Positions 17,309-26,694 of a stretch of DNA of 64,000 nt are shown here, piece by piece. How positions within the stretch are numbered: the stretch's first letter is position 1; the number at the start of each line of letters is the position of its first letter. The notes below the pieces were generated by a model. That model was not told the DNA's origin. It was given only the letters and a program-made list of their open reading frames with translations, and ran no database searches. The DNA lies in assembly GCF_037055325.1 (NCBI RefSeq), contig NZ_CP146373.1:2790001-2854000 (forward strand), in the 5' to 3' direction. Origin of the DNA: Arachnia propionica. Lineage in GTDB: Bacteria > Actinomycetota > Actinomycetes > Propionibacteriales > Propionibacteriaceae. The position numbers and the translations under genes are program-made.

Positions 17309-18952
17309 TCACATGCGCTCGGGGGCCTCGATTCCGAGGAGGTGGAGGCCCTGGGCGAGGACCTCGCGGGTGGCAGCCGCCAACGCCAGGCGCGAGGAGC
17401 GCACCTCTCCCTCGGAACGTAGCACCGGACAGGCCTCGTAGAAGGCCGAGAAAGCACCGGCCAGTTCGTAGAGGTACCCGCACAGTTTGTGGGGGGTCAG
17501 TGCCTGGGCCACCTCGTCGACGACCTCACCGAAGCGGCTCAACACCAGCGCGAGGGTGTGCTCGGCAGGATCCTCCAGCACCACGACCGCCCCCCAGCCG
17601 ATGTTCTCGGCCTCGGCCCTGCGCAGAATCTGGCAGATCCTGGCGTGCGCGTACTGCAGGTACGGCCCGGTGTCGCCGGTGGTCTGCACCATCCGTTCGG
17701 CGTCGAAAACGTAGTCCTTGTGGATCGCGCCCGACAGGTCGGCGTACTTGATGGCCGCCAGGGCGATCTCGGGTGAGGCCTCCTGCTCCGCCAGGTCGAG
17801 CAGGCTCGTCAGCGACACCGTTCCGCCGTCGCGGGTCTTGAACGGGCGCGAATCGGGACCGAGCACCATGCCGTAGCCGACGTGCTGGGCCTCGACGTCG
17901 TCGGGCAGATAACCGGCCTTCCGGGCGGCCTCGAAGAGTTCCTGGAAGTGCTGCGACTGGCGCACGTCGGTGACGTAGATGATCCGGTCGGCCTTCAACT
18001 CGCGGACCCGGTGCCGGATGGCTGCCATGTCGGTGGTGTCGTAGCCGTAGCCACCATCCGATTTGCGGATGATCAGCGGCGCATCGAAACCGTCGACCCA
18101 TAGCACCAGCGCCCCGTCGTCGACGACGGCGACGCCGCGCTCGGCCAGGTCGGCGGCCACCTCCGGCAGGGCGTCGTTGTAGGTCGACTCGCCCGCCAGG
18201 TCGGCGTCGGTCAGCAGCACCCCGAGGCGTTGATAGGCGGCGTTGAACCCGGCGAGGGAGACCGCGATCAGCTGCCGCCAGATCGCCAGGGTCTCCTCGT
18301 CGCCGCCCTGCAGTTTCACCACACGCGCGCGGGCGCGGGTGGCGAATTCGGGGTCCTCGTCGAAGTGTTTCTTGGAGTTCTTGTAGAGCTGCTCTGCGCC
18401 GGCGAGGTCGAGTGTGGTGACGTCGATTCCTGCCTCGAGGATGTGTTCGACCAGCATCCCGAACTGGGTGCCCCAGTCACCGATGTGGTTCTGCGGGATC
18501 ACCTCGTGCCCCAGGGCGGTGAGGATGCGGTTGAAGCAGTCGCCGATGATGGTGGTGCGCAGGTGCCCGACGTGCATCTGTTTGGCGACGTTGGGCGCCG
18601 AGTAGTCGATGACGACCCGCTGCGGATGCGAGGTGCGACTCAGCCCGTGATGCGGATCCTCGAGCACGGCGGTGGCGGCTTGGGCGAGAACGTCGGCGCG
18701 AATGCGGAAGTTGATGAATCCCGGCCCGGCAATCTCCAGAGGCTCGCACAGATCGGAGACGTCGAGCCGGGCGACGATGTCCGCCGCGACCTCCCGGGGG
18801 GGTCGTTTCTGCTCCTTGGCGAGGCGCAGCGCCACGTTGGACTGGAAATGCCCGAACTGGGGTTTCGTGGCCGGCCTCATCTCCGGATCCACCCCCGTGA
18901 CGGCGCGCAGACGGGCATCGAGCAGGGCAGGCAGCGATTGCATGAGGGACAT
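17309..18952 (-). CDS. argS: arginyl-tRNA synthetase
   Basis: A 547-residue class I synthetase that charges tRNA-Arg in the cytosol. It has the N-terminal tRNA-recognition domain, HVGHLRTTIIGD (the HIGH motif, ~residues 123-134), SAPNVAKQMHVGH before it, and a C-terminal anticodon-binding domain ending with the usual short LLGIEAPERM tail. The KMSKS position is replaced by a FKTRDGGTVSL loop, normal for ArgRS. The length is typical. It is transcribed divergently from the aldo/keto reductase. Confidence 0.97.
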   Translation of the reverse strand: MSLMQSLPALLDARLRAVTGVDPEMRPATKPQFGHFQSNVALRLAKEQKRPPREVAADIVARLDVSDLCEPLEIAGPGFINFRIRADVLAQAATAVLEDPHHGLSRTSHPQRVVIDYSAPNVAKQMHVGHLRTTIIGDCFNRILTALGHEVIPQNHIGDWGTQFGMLVEHILEAGIDVTTLDLAGAEQLYKNSKKHFDEDPEFATRARARVVKLQGGDEETLAIWRQLIAVSLAGFNAAYQRLGVLLTDADLAGESTYNDALPEVAADLAERGVAVVDDGALVLWVDGFDAPLIIRKSDGGYGYDTTDMAAIRHRVRELKADRIIYVTDVRQSQHFQELFEAARKAGYLPDDVEAQHVGYGMVLGPDSRPFKTRDGGTVSLTSLLDLAEQEASPEIALAAIKYADLSGAIHKDYVFDAERMVQTTGDTGPYLQYAHARICQILRRAEAENIGWGAVVVLEDPAEHTLALVLSRFGEVVDEVAQALTPHKLCGYLYELAGAFSAFYEACPVLRSEGEVRSSRLALAAATREVLAQGLHLLGIEAPERM

Positions 18953-19003
18953 TCTCTCACCCTTCGCCGAGGATGGTGATGCTCCTTTCCATCAGGGTGT
19001 TCA

Positions 19004-19843
19004 ATGGGGGTCATGACAAGTGCTCCGCTCACCACACTGAACGACGGCCAGTCCATCCCCCAGCTCGGCCTGGGAGTCTGGCAGATGACCGACGACGAGG
19101 CCACCGCCGCCGTCAGCCACGCCCTGGAAGCGGGGTACAGGCACATCGACACCGCTGCGATCTACCGCAACGAGGTGGGTGTGGGACGCGCGATAGCTGC
19201 ATCCTCGCTGCCGCGTGACGAGATCTTCGTCACCACGAAGCTGTGGAACAAGGCCCAGGGCCGCGACTCCGCCCGGCCCGCTCTGGAAAAGAGCCTCGAG
19301 AAACTCGGCCTCGACCACGTCGATCTGTACCTGATCCACTGGCCCTGCCCCGCACGTGGAACGTACGTGGAAAGCTGGGAGCAGCTCATCGACTTCCGTT
19401 CCGAAGGCCTGGTCCGTTCCATCGGGGTGTGCAACTTCCTGCCCGAGCATCTTGACACCATCGTCGACGAGACCGGCATCACCCCGGTCGTGAACCAGAT
19501 CGAACTGCACCCCACCTTCCAGCCCGACGATCTGATCAATCACTGCTCGGACCTGCGGGTCGTCGTGGAGAGCTGGTCGCCGCTGGGGCAGGCCGCCGAC
19601 CTGGAGCATCCCGTCGTCGTCCGCATCGCCGAACGGCTCGGCGCCACCCCGGCGCAGGTCATCATCCGCTGGCACCTGGACCGCGGTTTCGTCGTGATCC
19701 CGAAGTCGAAGACCCCCGAACGGATCGAATCGAACTTCGCGGCCCTCGGGATGAAACTCTCGGCAGAGGACCGGGCGGCCATCGACGCGCTCAACGCGGG
19801 CAACCGCATCGGCCCCGATCCCGCCACCCTCGAGATGGTCTGA
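19004..19843 (+). CDS. aldo/keto reductase (2,5-diketogluconate reductase-like)
   Basis: A 279-residue NADPH-dependent reductase of the AKR5 type: HIDTAAIYRNEVGVG (catalytic Asp and Tyr), TTKLW (Lys), LIHWP (His) and the NADPH-binding VIPKSKTPERIESNF near the C-terminus. It reduces aldehydes and ketones; the natural substrate is unknown. The ATG at 19004 has AGGG six bases upstream and is preferred over the ATG at 19013. Confidence 0.92.
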   Translation: MGVMTSAPLTTLNDGQSIPQLGLGVWQMTDDEATAAVSHALEAGYRHIDTAAIYRNEVGVGRAIAASSLPRDEIFVTTKLWNKAQGRDSARPALEKSLEKLGLDHVDLYLIHWPCPARGTYVESWEQLIDFRSEGLVRSIGVCNFLPEHLDTIVDETGITPVVNQIELHPTFQPDDLINHCSDLRVVVESWSPLGQAADLEHPVVVRIAERLGATPAQVIIRWHLDRGFVVIPKSKTPERIESNFAALGMKLSAEDRAAIDALNAGNRIGPDPATLEMV

Positions 19844-19972
19844 GAGGCCGCTCCCGACCCGACAGCGCACGTCCCCGGACCCCCTCGTTACGGCTGCGAC
19901 ACGGATCACTCGTTCCTCGCGTCCCCGGCTCCCCCGGAAACCGTGAGAATCCCACGCGCTACCCTTCAGCGC

Positions 19973-21313
19973 ATGCGGATTGCAGTGATCGGTTGTGGCT
20001 ATCTCGGGGCGGTGCACGCGGCCTGCATGGCGGAGATCGGCCACGACGTCGTGGGACTCGACGTGGACGAGGACAGGGTTTCCCAGCTGGCGCAGGGCAA
20101 GGCCCCGTTCCACGAGCCCGGTTTCCCCGAGATCCTGGCGCGAACAGTCGCATCCGGTCGAGTGGATTTCACCACCGACCCGCGACGCCTCTCCAATGCC
20201 GACCTGGTCTTCATCGGAGTCGGCACCCCGCAGCTGTCGGGCAGGTTGGGCGCGGACCTCAGCCAGATCGACGCAGCCATCGACACCATCATCGAGCACC
20301 TTGCCCCCAGACCCGGCACTCCGGCGCTGGTGGTGGGCAAGTCGACGGTTCCGGTCGGCACCGCGCAGCGGCTCGCCGAGCGGCTGGAGGCCAGTGGTAA
20401 AAATGTGCTGCTGGCGTGGAACCCGGAGTTCCTGCGCGAGGGCCACGCCGTCGCCGACACCCTCCATCCCGACCGCATCGTCTACGGCCTTCCCGAGGAC
20501 CGCGCAGCAGGAGAATGCGCCAAGGCAATCCTCGATGCCTGCTACGCGCCCATGCTGGCCGAGAACATCCCCCTGGTGGTGGCGAACCTTCCCACCGCCG
20601 AACTGGTGAAGGTGGCCGCCAACGCCTTCCTCGCGACGAAAATCTCCTTCATCAACGCCATGGCGGAGCTGTGCGACGCGACCGGCGGTGACGTCACCCG
20701 ACTGGCCGAGGCCATCGGCCACGACGACCGGATCGGGGGCAAGTTCCTCCAGGCAGGCATTGGTTTCGGTGGCGGTTGCCTGCCGAAGGACCTGCGGGCC
20801 TTCATGGCGCGCGCCGGGGAACTCGGCATCGACCAGGCCCTCACCTTCCTGCGCGAGGTGGACGCCATCAACCTGCGCCGCCGCGACCACGCCGTCACGC
20901 TCACCGAAAAAGCGGTCTCGGGGCGGCTGGCGGGCCGGAAGGTGGCGGTGCTCGGGATCACCTTCAAACCCGACACCGACGACCTGCGCGACTCCCCCGC
21001 CCTCGACATCACCTCCCGGCTGTGGGCGCGCGGCGCGGACGTGCGGGTCGTGGACCCGGCAGCCGGCACCGAACTGCGCCGTCGCCAACCCGAAATGCGG
21101 GTCTGTGACACCGTCGAAGAGGCCCTGACAGGGGTTGATGCGGTACTTCTACTCACCCCATGGAAGGAATTCCTCGGACTGGATCCAGTGGAACTGAGAA
21201 GAATCGTTGCCTCACCCGCCATCATCGACGGTCGGAATGTGCTCGACCCCAAAGTGTGGCAGGAATCCGGTTGGAGATATTACGGAATGGGCCGAGGAGT
21301 CTCGATCTGGTAA
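19973..21313 (+). CDS. UDP-glucose/UDP-N-acetylglucosamine 6-dehydrogenase family
   Basis: A 446-residue NAD-dependent nucleotide-sugar dehydrogenase that oxidises the C6 hydroxyl to a carboxylate. It has the Rossmann motif IAVIGCGYLGAVHA, the central dimerisation region, GIGFGGGCLPKDL with the catalytic Cys, and the C-terminal binding domain (LGITFKPDTDDLRDSPA). Substrates of the family include UDP-Glc, UDP-GlcNAc and GDP-Man. The aminosugar-uronate genes 4-7 kb downstream make a UDP-GlcNAc dehydrogenase role plausible, but UDP-glucose is the default guess. The start at 19973 matches the family N-terminus; a GTG at 19943 is an alternative. Confidence 0.9.
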   Translation: MRIAVIGCGYLGAVHAACMAEIGHDVVGLDVDEDRVSQLAQGKAPFHEPGFPEILARTVASGRVDFTTDPRRLSNADLVFIGVGTPQLSGRLGADLSQIDAAIDTIIEHLAPRPGTPALVVGKSTVPVGTAQRLAERLEASGKNVLLAWNPEFLREGHAVADTLHPDRIVYGLPEDRAAGECAKAILDACYAPMLAENIPLVVANLPTAELVKVAANAFLATKISFINAMAELCDATGGDVTRLAEAIGHDDRIGGKFLQAGIGFGGGCLPKDLRAFMARAGELGIDQALTFLREVDAINLRRRDHAVTLTEKAVSGRLAGRKVAVLGITFKPDTDDLRDSPALDITSRLWARGADVRVVDPAAGTELRRRQPEMRVCDTVEEALTGVDAVLLLTPWKEFLGLDPVELRRIVASPAIIDGRNVLDPKVWQESGWRYYGMGRGVSIW

Positions 21314-21374
21314 CCGTTCTGGAGGTTTCTTGCCATCCGAACGGCCATATCTGAAGGTTTCGGTGCGTCCCGAC

Positions 21375-21404
21375 TTGACATCACCCCAAGATCGGTCAAA
21401 GTAT
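21375..21404 (+). promoter_or_regulatory. candidate promoter of the HU gene
   Basis: TTGACA at 21375-21380 is a perfect -35 element. A weak -10 (AAGTAT, 21399-21404) lies 18 bases further, with the overlapping TATGTT as a poorer-spaced alternative. A strong AAGGAG ribosome-binding site follows at 21426-21431, just before the HU start. Confidence 0.5.
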
Positions 21405-21436
21405 GTTTGCGTACTCAAATTTCTTAAGGAGACACA

Positions 21437-21706
21437 ATGACCAAGCGTGAACTGATCCAGGCCATAGCGGCCAAGGCCGGGCTCACCAACGCACAGGCCG
21501 AGGCCGCGCTCGATGCCTTCGGTGCCGTTATCACCGAGGCACTCGTCGCCGACAAGAAGATCCAGCTTCCCGGTGTTTTCACCGCTTCCACCGCACAGCG
21601 CGCCGAGCGCGAGGGACGCAACCCCTCCACCGGCAAGGCCATGACCATTCCGGCCCGCCGCGTCGCGAAGTTCACTCCGGCCAGCGCCCTGAAGAACGCT
21701 CTGTGA
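21437..21706 (+). CDS. hup: HU-family nucleoid DNA-binding protein
   Basis: An 89-residue histone-like protein that bends DNA and compacts the nucleoid. It has the full HU pattern: TKRELIQAIAAKAGLTNAQA, the core helix, and the beta-arm GRNPSTGKAMTIPARRVAKFTPASALK. It lacks the long Lys/Ala-rich tail of mycobacterial HupB. A separate promoter and a strong terminator show that it is monocistronic. Confidence 0.95.
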   Translation: MTKRELIQAIAAKAGLTNAQAEAALDAFGAVITEALVADKKIQLPGVFTASTAQRAEREGRNPSTGKAMTIPARRVAKFTPASALKNAL

Positions 21707-21729
21707 GTTTTCTTCACGCGAACTACTGA

Positions 21730-21762
21730 AGTGCCCCACCCACAGGTGGGGCACTTCTTTTT
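21730..21762 (+). terminator. rho-independent terminator after hup
   Basis: AGTGCCCCACC (21730-21740) pairs with GGTGGGGCACT (21745-21755) and is followed by TCTTTTT. It is the clearest intrinsic terminator in the window. Confidence 0.9.
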
Positions 21763-21833
21763 CGCCCCACACCGCAATAATGATTCCCTCAGGATTCAAC
21801 GTCTCGAACTGGTCCGTGAAACCCCTGTTCTTT

Positions 21834-22565
21834 TCACGATTCCCCCGCCGTCGCACGAAATTCCCGACGGCGTCGACGAAGCCTGAGAAGTCCGAATGCC
21901 ATATCCCAGACGTCCGATGTCCTGATCCGGGTTCTACCACTTGCATGGCCGCTGTGAAGAACAACAGGAACCTCAATGACACGTGTGCGGTCAAGCTGCG
22001 CCAGGTAGACGATCTCCGTGCTCGTCAGATAGCCGTGTTCCCGGAGAGAAGGAATGCGTCGCTGCAACCATTCCCTGTCCACGAAAAGAGTTCCCTGACA
22101 GTCCGCCACGCTCATGCCGAGGATCACCCGGCGCAGGAATCGGTACCCCCACGACATGACGGTGCGTGGGATCGACCGGGGAACCACACTGGCCGGGTGG
22201 GCCTTCGAGCCGATCACCAGGGCCGTTGGGCTGCCGATCGACTCCCAGGAACGGATGTCCGTGACGCCGAAGGGGAGGTCGTCGGCGGTGAGAAGAACCA
22301 CGTCCCCTCTCGCTCCCGAAGCCCCCGTGAGATATGCGGCGCCGAGCCCCACCTCGGATCGAACCGCCCGGACGGGAAAACTCCAGGACCCCTGGGCGAG
22401 CTCCTCGGCGATCTCCCAGGTGTTGTCGGAGGACCCGTTCTCCACGATGATGACCTCGACATCGTCACGACCCAATTCCCGCGTCAATTGCTGCAGCGTC
22501 TCTCGCAGGCGCGGACCGCTGTTGTGCGCAGGCACCACGATGGACAATCCCGGTACGTCACTCAT
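21834..22565 (-). CDS. glycosyltransferase family 2
   Basis: A 243-residue GT-A-fold glycosyltransferase: LSIVVPAHNSGPRLRETL at the N-terminus, VIIVENGSSDNTWEIA, and TADDLPF as the metal-binding DxD region. No membrane segments are obvious. It overlaps the GtrA gene by eight bases, so the two are cotranscribed. GT2 plus GtrA pairs typically make and flip an undecaprenyl-phosphate sugar used to decorate a surface polymer. Confidence 0.85.
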   Translation of the reverse strand: MSDVPGLSIVVPAHNSGPRLRETLQQLTRELGRDDVEVIIVENGSSDNTWEIAEELAQGSWSFPVRAVRSEVGLGAAYLTGASGARGDVVLLTADDLPFGVTDIRSWESIGSPTALVIGSKAHPASVVPRSIPRTVMSWGYRFLRRVILGMSVADCQGTLFVDREWLQRRIPSLREHGYLTSTEIVYLAQLDRTRVIEVPVVLHSGHASGRTRIRTSDVWDMAFGLLRLRRRRREFRATAGES

Positions 22566-22998
22566 CCGCCGTGACCTCCGCCGGAGCCTGTGCTTCCTCC
22601 GCGGACGGACGTTTCGCATACACCCAGCCCTTGTAGGCGAAATAATTCCACACGGTGGTGCTGGCGGTGGCGATGAGCTGGGAGGAACCCAGTCCTAGGC
22701 CGAACTGGTCGTGACACACGGTCACGATGAACGCCACGACCACGGAATTGAACGCAACAAGGGCCGAATAACGAAACAACGACGCACGCACCGAAGCCTC
22801 GGAACGGAAAGCGAACAGGCGCTGCAGGGAATAGGTGAAGAAGAAGGAAGCCCAGAAGGCCAGCAGTGCGGAGAGGCTCGTGGGAATCCCCACGACCTCA
22901 CGAAAGATGTTCAGAAGTAGAACGTTGAAGGCAAAAGCCAGGCCGCCGGCCACCAGATAGCGCAACGCGCTACTGTGCAGGAGCTTGGAGATACTCAA
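22558..22998 (-). CDS. GtrA-family membrane protein (lipid-linked sugar flippase type)
   Basis: A ~146-residue protein with four membrane segments and the GtrA pattern LRYLVAGGLAFAFNV at the start and WNYFAYKGWVY at the end. GtrA proteins are proposed to translocate polyprenyl-phosphate-linked sugars. The start is uncertain: a TTG at 22998 has AAGGA five bases upstream, and a TTG at 23016 would add six residues. It lies directly upstream of GT2. Confidence 0.85.
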   Translation of the reverse strand: MSISKLLHSSALRYLVAGGLAFAFNVLLLNIFREVVGIPTSLSALLAFWASFFFTYSLQRLFAFRSEASVRASLFRYSALVAFNSVVVAFIVTVCHDQFGLGLGSSQLIATASTTVWNYFAYKGWVYAKRPSAEEAQAPAEVTADE

Positions 22999-23085
22999 AT
23001 CATTCCTTCGCCACAACCCTTAATCCGCTCCTCTGAATGGAGCGGTGACCAAGTGTATCCCAGCTTTTTGAAGCAGGGGAGCCGG

Positions 23086-24627
23086 TCACGGGTTGGTGAT
23101 GTGAAGATCCCGCGGCAGGTCGTAGTAGATCTTCAGGGCCTCCTCGTAGCGGGGCATGAGGAAGGCAAACCCATAGGACATCGACGGGACCGGAAGGTTG
23201 GTGGATACGACAACCTCACTGCCTGGGGAGGCTGCCTTCAAAGGCTGGACGATCTCGGTCTCGACGAAACGTTGATTGGCCTGCAACCCCACCCAGGCGC
23301 TGACGGCCCAGATCACCGCGGGCAGTCCCAACGCCACCCAGGTGATTCCCACCAGCCCGATGCGTTTCCGACCCACCAGCTCCCGAGTCAGGACGGACAC
23401 CAGCGACAGCACGGTGACAAGCAACAACGCAGCCGGCAGGAAATGAACCCGATCCCCGGAGGTACCACTGCCGAGAACGAACACGTTGGAACCGACGAAT
23501 CCCGCCCAGGCCACCACCGGAACCCACCCCAGTCGTTCGCGCTCATGGGCCAACGTCACCCACACCGCCAGGAACACCACGGGCACCAGCGCCAGCAGCA
23601 GCGCTGCGAACGCAGCAGCCTCCGGGGGCAGCGCCTGCCCGACGTCATCGCCGACGGGCGCGCGATGGGCGTAGGCGCTGGAGACTAGACCGAGAAGACC
23701 AACCCCGCCAGCCGTCGACAACGACACCAGACCCCGGCGTCGCGAGGTCACCGCCACCCACACCAGAATCGCGACCAACCCCAGCCAGATCCAGATCGTA
23801 CGGCCCCAGAACACGTTGAAGGAGACCGCGACGGAGTGGGTGAGTTGTTCGACGACGGAGCCGGCCCCCGCGTTGTCCGCCACCTTTCCGCTGCGCTTCC
23901 ACAGACCCGGCGCGCACATGTGGGCGGCGAAAGCCACCAGCGACGTGCCGGTCAGCACCCACGCTTTGATGGACAGCCTGCCGCGGGCGGTAACGATCAC
24001 GACGAAGGCCACTGCCGCCAGGGCACCCGCGACGATCTCATGCAGCGAATCGGTCAGCGCCAGTCCGACAGCGGTGAGAATCACCCACCGCCATGGCAGG
24101 TCGTCGCCGTCGAGGATCCGAACCATGCCGGCCAGTCCCACGGCCGCTGCACCGAGCGGGAAGACGTAGTTCATGGCTCCCGCCGTCCAGAACACGGCGT
24201 CGCCGGAGAACGAGGGGTTGAGCCACAACAGGAACGGGACGACCATGAGGCCCACCGGGTACAGCCATGCGCGATCGCCACGCGAACGGGTGGCAGCCAG
24301 CCAGGCGCCCACCGCCAGGCCGGTGGCGGTCAGCATCAACGGCGCGAACAGTGGATAGAACCACGGACCGGGACGCAGCACAGCACGCAGCAGACTGTCG
24401 GAGGTGCGCCCGTTGATCTCACCCCACTCGTGGGCCAGGAATCTCAGCCAGTCGCCGAACGAAAACCTCCCGGCGACGTCCCCTGCCTGCGTGATCAGGA
24501 GATAGTCGTCACCGGACATGAACCACCAGCGGTGCAGCAGCCACCAGGCCAGGACGCTGATCCCGGCAGCTCCTGCTACGAGCCACCGGGACCGGAAACG
24601 TGGAGAATCGGATTCAGCGGACGTCAA
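23086..24627 (-). CDS. polytopic membrane protein, DUF6056-like
   Basis: A 513-residue membrane protein with about ten to twelve hydrophobic segments. The extracytoplasmic loop after the first helix contains WWFMSGDDYLLITQAG, a D-D pair reminiscent of polyprenyl-phosphate-sugar-dependent GT-C transferases. I associate the overall pattern with DUF6056 proteins. The TTG start at 24627 overlaps the stop region of the upstream oxidoreductase by 14 bases, indicating translational coupling. Together with GT2 and GtrA it could complete a three-component sugar-transfer pathway. Confidence 0.75.
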   Translation of the reverse strand: MTSAESDSPRFRSRWLVAGAAGISVLAWWLLHRWWFMSGDDYLLITQAGDVAGRFSFGDWLRFLAHEWGEINGRTSDSLLRAVLRPGPWFYPLFAPLMLTATGLAVGAWLAATRSRGDRAWLYPVGLMVVPFLLWLNPSFSGDAVFWTAGAMNYVFPLGAAAVGLAGMVRILDGDDLPWRWVILTAVGLALTDSLHEIVAGALAAVAFVVIVTARGRLSIKAWVLTGTSLVAFAAHMCAPGLWKRSGKVADNAGAGSVVEQLTHSVAVSFNVFWGRTIWIWLGLVAILVWVAVTSRRRGLVSLSTAGGVGLLGLVSSAYAHRAPVGDDVGQALPPEAAAFAALLLALVPVVFLAVWVTLAHERERLGWVPVVAWAGFVGSNVFVLGSGTSGDRVHFLPAALLLVTVLSLVSVLTRELVGRKRIGLVGITWVALGLPAVIWAVSAWVGLQANQRFVETEIVQPLKAASPGSEVVVSTNLPVPSMSYGFAFLMPRYEEALKIYYDLPRDLHITNP

Positions 24628-25603
24628 CGAACTGGTTCGTGGCGGCCGATTCGATCATCGCCTCACAGACCCGCACCACCTGGGCACCCTGCTCCAACGT
24701 GACGACGTCGGAGTCGCGACCGAGGATGGCGTCGCGGAAGTTCTCGTGTTCGGTGCGCAGCGGCTCCGGTTTCGCGATGGCGAAACGGGTCACGTCGCCT
24801 TCGGAGACCCCACGGAACTGGGCGATGTCGTCCCACGTGGTGGCGATGCGGCCATTGGCGTAGAAGGTCAGATCAGCGGTGAGGGTGTCCGCGATGAACA
24901 TGCCCTTCTCGCCCGTCACGATGGTCAACCGTTCCTTGGTCGGGGTCAACCAGTTGACGAGATGGTTGGACATCAGGCCGCCCGACAGCTGGCAGGTGGC
25001 CGAGACCATGTCCTCGTACTCGCGTCCCGCCTTGAACATGGTGCGGGCCGCAACCAGCTCGTAGTCGCGCTGCGTGACCCACGCGGTCAGATCGATGTCG
25101 TGGGATGCGAGGTCCTTGATGACCCCGACGTCCGCGATGCGTGCCGGGAACGGGCCCTGACGACGGGTGCAGATCTGGTACAGGTCGCCCAGCTCACCCG
25201 CCTCGAGACGCTTGCGCAGCTCCTGCAGCGCCGGGTTGTAGCGCTCGATATGGCCGACGGCCCCGACAAGCCCCTTCGACGCGAACGCCTTGACGAGACG
25301 CTGGGCGTCCTCGAAGGTTTTCGCGAGGGGCTTCTCGATGAGCGCGTGCACGCCGGCCTCGGCCACTTTGAGGCCGATCTCCTCGTGGTACATGGTGGGA
25401 GCCGCGATCACGACGTAGTCGAGGTTCTGCTCCAGCAGGGCGTCGATATCGGGCAGGACGGACAGTCCCTCAGCGACGCCGTGCGGGTCGCCCTGAGCAT
25501 CAGCCACCGCGACGAGGTCAACCCCGTCGATGGCACGCAGGTTGCGGGCGTGGTGACGCCCCATCATTCCGAGGCCGATGAGACCGGCACGCAGATTACT
25601 CAT
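24614..25603 (-). CDS. Gfo/Idh/MocA oxidoreductase (WbpB-like)
   Basis: A 329-residue NAD(P)-dependent sugar oxidoreductase with Rossmann motif GLIGLGMMGRHHARNL, EKPLAKT (catalytic Lys) and DLASHDIDL. In the WbpB/E/D pathway this family oxidises C3 of UDP-GlcNAcA before transamination. The start overlaps the aminotransferase stop (TGATG), consistent with one operon with the next two genes. The exact substrate is inferred from the gene trio. Confidence 0.88.
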   Translation of the reverse strand: MSNLRAGLIGLGMMGRHHARNLRAIDGVDLVAVADAQGDPHGVAEGLSVLPDIDALLEQNLDYVVIAAPTMYHEEIGLKVAEAGVHALIEKPLAKTFEDAQRLVKAFASKGLVGAVGHIERYNPALQELRKRLEAGELGDLYQICTRRQGPFPARIADVGVIKDLASHDIDLTAWVTQRDYELVAARTMFKAGREYEDMVSATCQLSGGLMSNHLVNWLTPTKERLTIVTGEKGMFIADTLTADLTFYANGRIATTWDDIAQFRGVSEGDVTRFAIAKPEPLRTEHENFRDAILGRDSDVVTLEQGAQVVRVCEAMIESAATNQFVDVR

Positions 25604-26694
25604 CAGGCACCAGCCTTCGCGAGGGTGTTGACGGCATTCACGATGCGCTCCAGGTCCTCCTGGGTCAGCGACGGATGAACCGGCAACGACAGGCATTCCT
25701 TGGCGGCGCGTTCGGTCTCCGGCAGCTCCACCGGCACCTGGAACGGCTTCAGGCGGTGGTTCGGGACGGGGTAGAACATCCCGGAGCCGACCTGGTACTC
25801 CTCCTTCAGCGCCTTCGCCAGGCCGTCGCGGTCCTCGGGGACGCGAATCGTGTACTGGTGGTACACGTGGACGGCGCCGTCAGCGACCGGCGGCGGGGTG
25901 ACGCCCTCCAGGTTCGCCGACAGGAACGCGGCATTCTCCTGGCGGGTCTTCGTCCAGGCATCGACTTTGGTCAGCTGCACCCGACCGATGGCGGCATGGA
26001 TGTCGGTCATGCGGTTGTTCAGGCCGACGACCTCGTTGTGGTACTGCTGCAGCATCCCCTGGTTGCGGTACAGGCGGACGTTGCGTTCGATGGTGGCGTC
26101 GACACACGAAACCATGCCGCCCTCACCGGAGGTCATGTTCTTGGTGGGGTACAGCGAGAACATCGCGAACTCACCGAAGGCACCGACCGGGGTGCCGTTC
26201 AGCGAGGCGCCGTGCGCCTGGGCGGCGTCCTCGAACAGCAGCAGCGAGTGCGAGTCGGCGATGGTGCGCAGCGTGTCCATCTTGGCGGGGTGGCCGTACA
26301 GGTGAACCGGCATGATCGCCTTGGTGCGCTCCGTGATGGAGGCCTCCACGGATGCGGGGTCGAGGGTGAAGTCGTCGGCGGAGATGTCGGCGAACACCGG
26401 GGTGGCCCCGGTCAGGGCAACGGAGTTGGCCGTGGCAGCGAAGGTGAACGACGGCACGATCACCTCGTCGCCTGCGCCGATCCCGCAGGACAACAGACCG
26501 AGGTGCAGACCGGAGGTGCCGGAGTTGACCGCGACGCAGGCGCGACCGAGCTTGAAGTGCTCGGAGAACTCGGTCTCGAAGGCCGCCACCTCGGGCCCCT
26601 GGGCGATCATGCCGGAACGCAGCACCCGGTCGACGGCAGCGCGTTCCTCATCGCCGATGATCGGCTTTGCGGGGGGAATGAAGGACTGGGTCAT
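25603..26694 (-). CDS. DegT/DnrJ/EryC1 sugar aminotransferase (WbpE-like)
   Basis: A 363-residue PLP enzyme that aminates a keto-sugar nucleotide. It has NSGTSGLHLGLLSCGIGAGDEVIVPS, FEDAAQAHGA (the Asp that binds PLP nitrogen) and SLYPTKNMTSGEGG with the PLP-binding Lys. The overlaps at both ends with an oxidoreductase and an N-acetyltransferase match the UDP-2,3-diacetamido-2,3-dideoxyuronate pathway. Confidence 0.9.
   Translation of the reverse strand: MTQSFIPPAKPIIGDEERAAVDRVLRSGMIAQGPEVAAFETEFSEHFKLGRACVAVNSGTSGLHLGLLSCGIGAGDEVIVPSFTFAATANSVALTGATPVFADISADDFTLDPASVEASITERTKAIMPVHLYGHPAKMDTLRTIADSHSLLLFEDAAQAHGASLNGTPVGAFGEFAMFSLYPTKNMTSGEGGMVSCVDATIERNVRLYRNQGMLQQYHNEVVGLNNRMTDIHAAIGRVQLTKVDAWTKTRQENAAFLSANLEGVTPPPVADGAVHVYHQYTIRVPEDRDGLAKALKEEYQVGSGMFYPVPNHRLKPFQVPVELPETERAAKECLSLPVHPSLTQEDLERIVNAVNTLAKAGA

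Noticed and set aside
19001-21088. A 695-residue open frame on the minus strand opposite the aldo/keto reductase and dehydrogenase
   Set aside because: It is the antisense shadow of two clearly identified genes with all catalytic motifs on the + strand.
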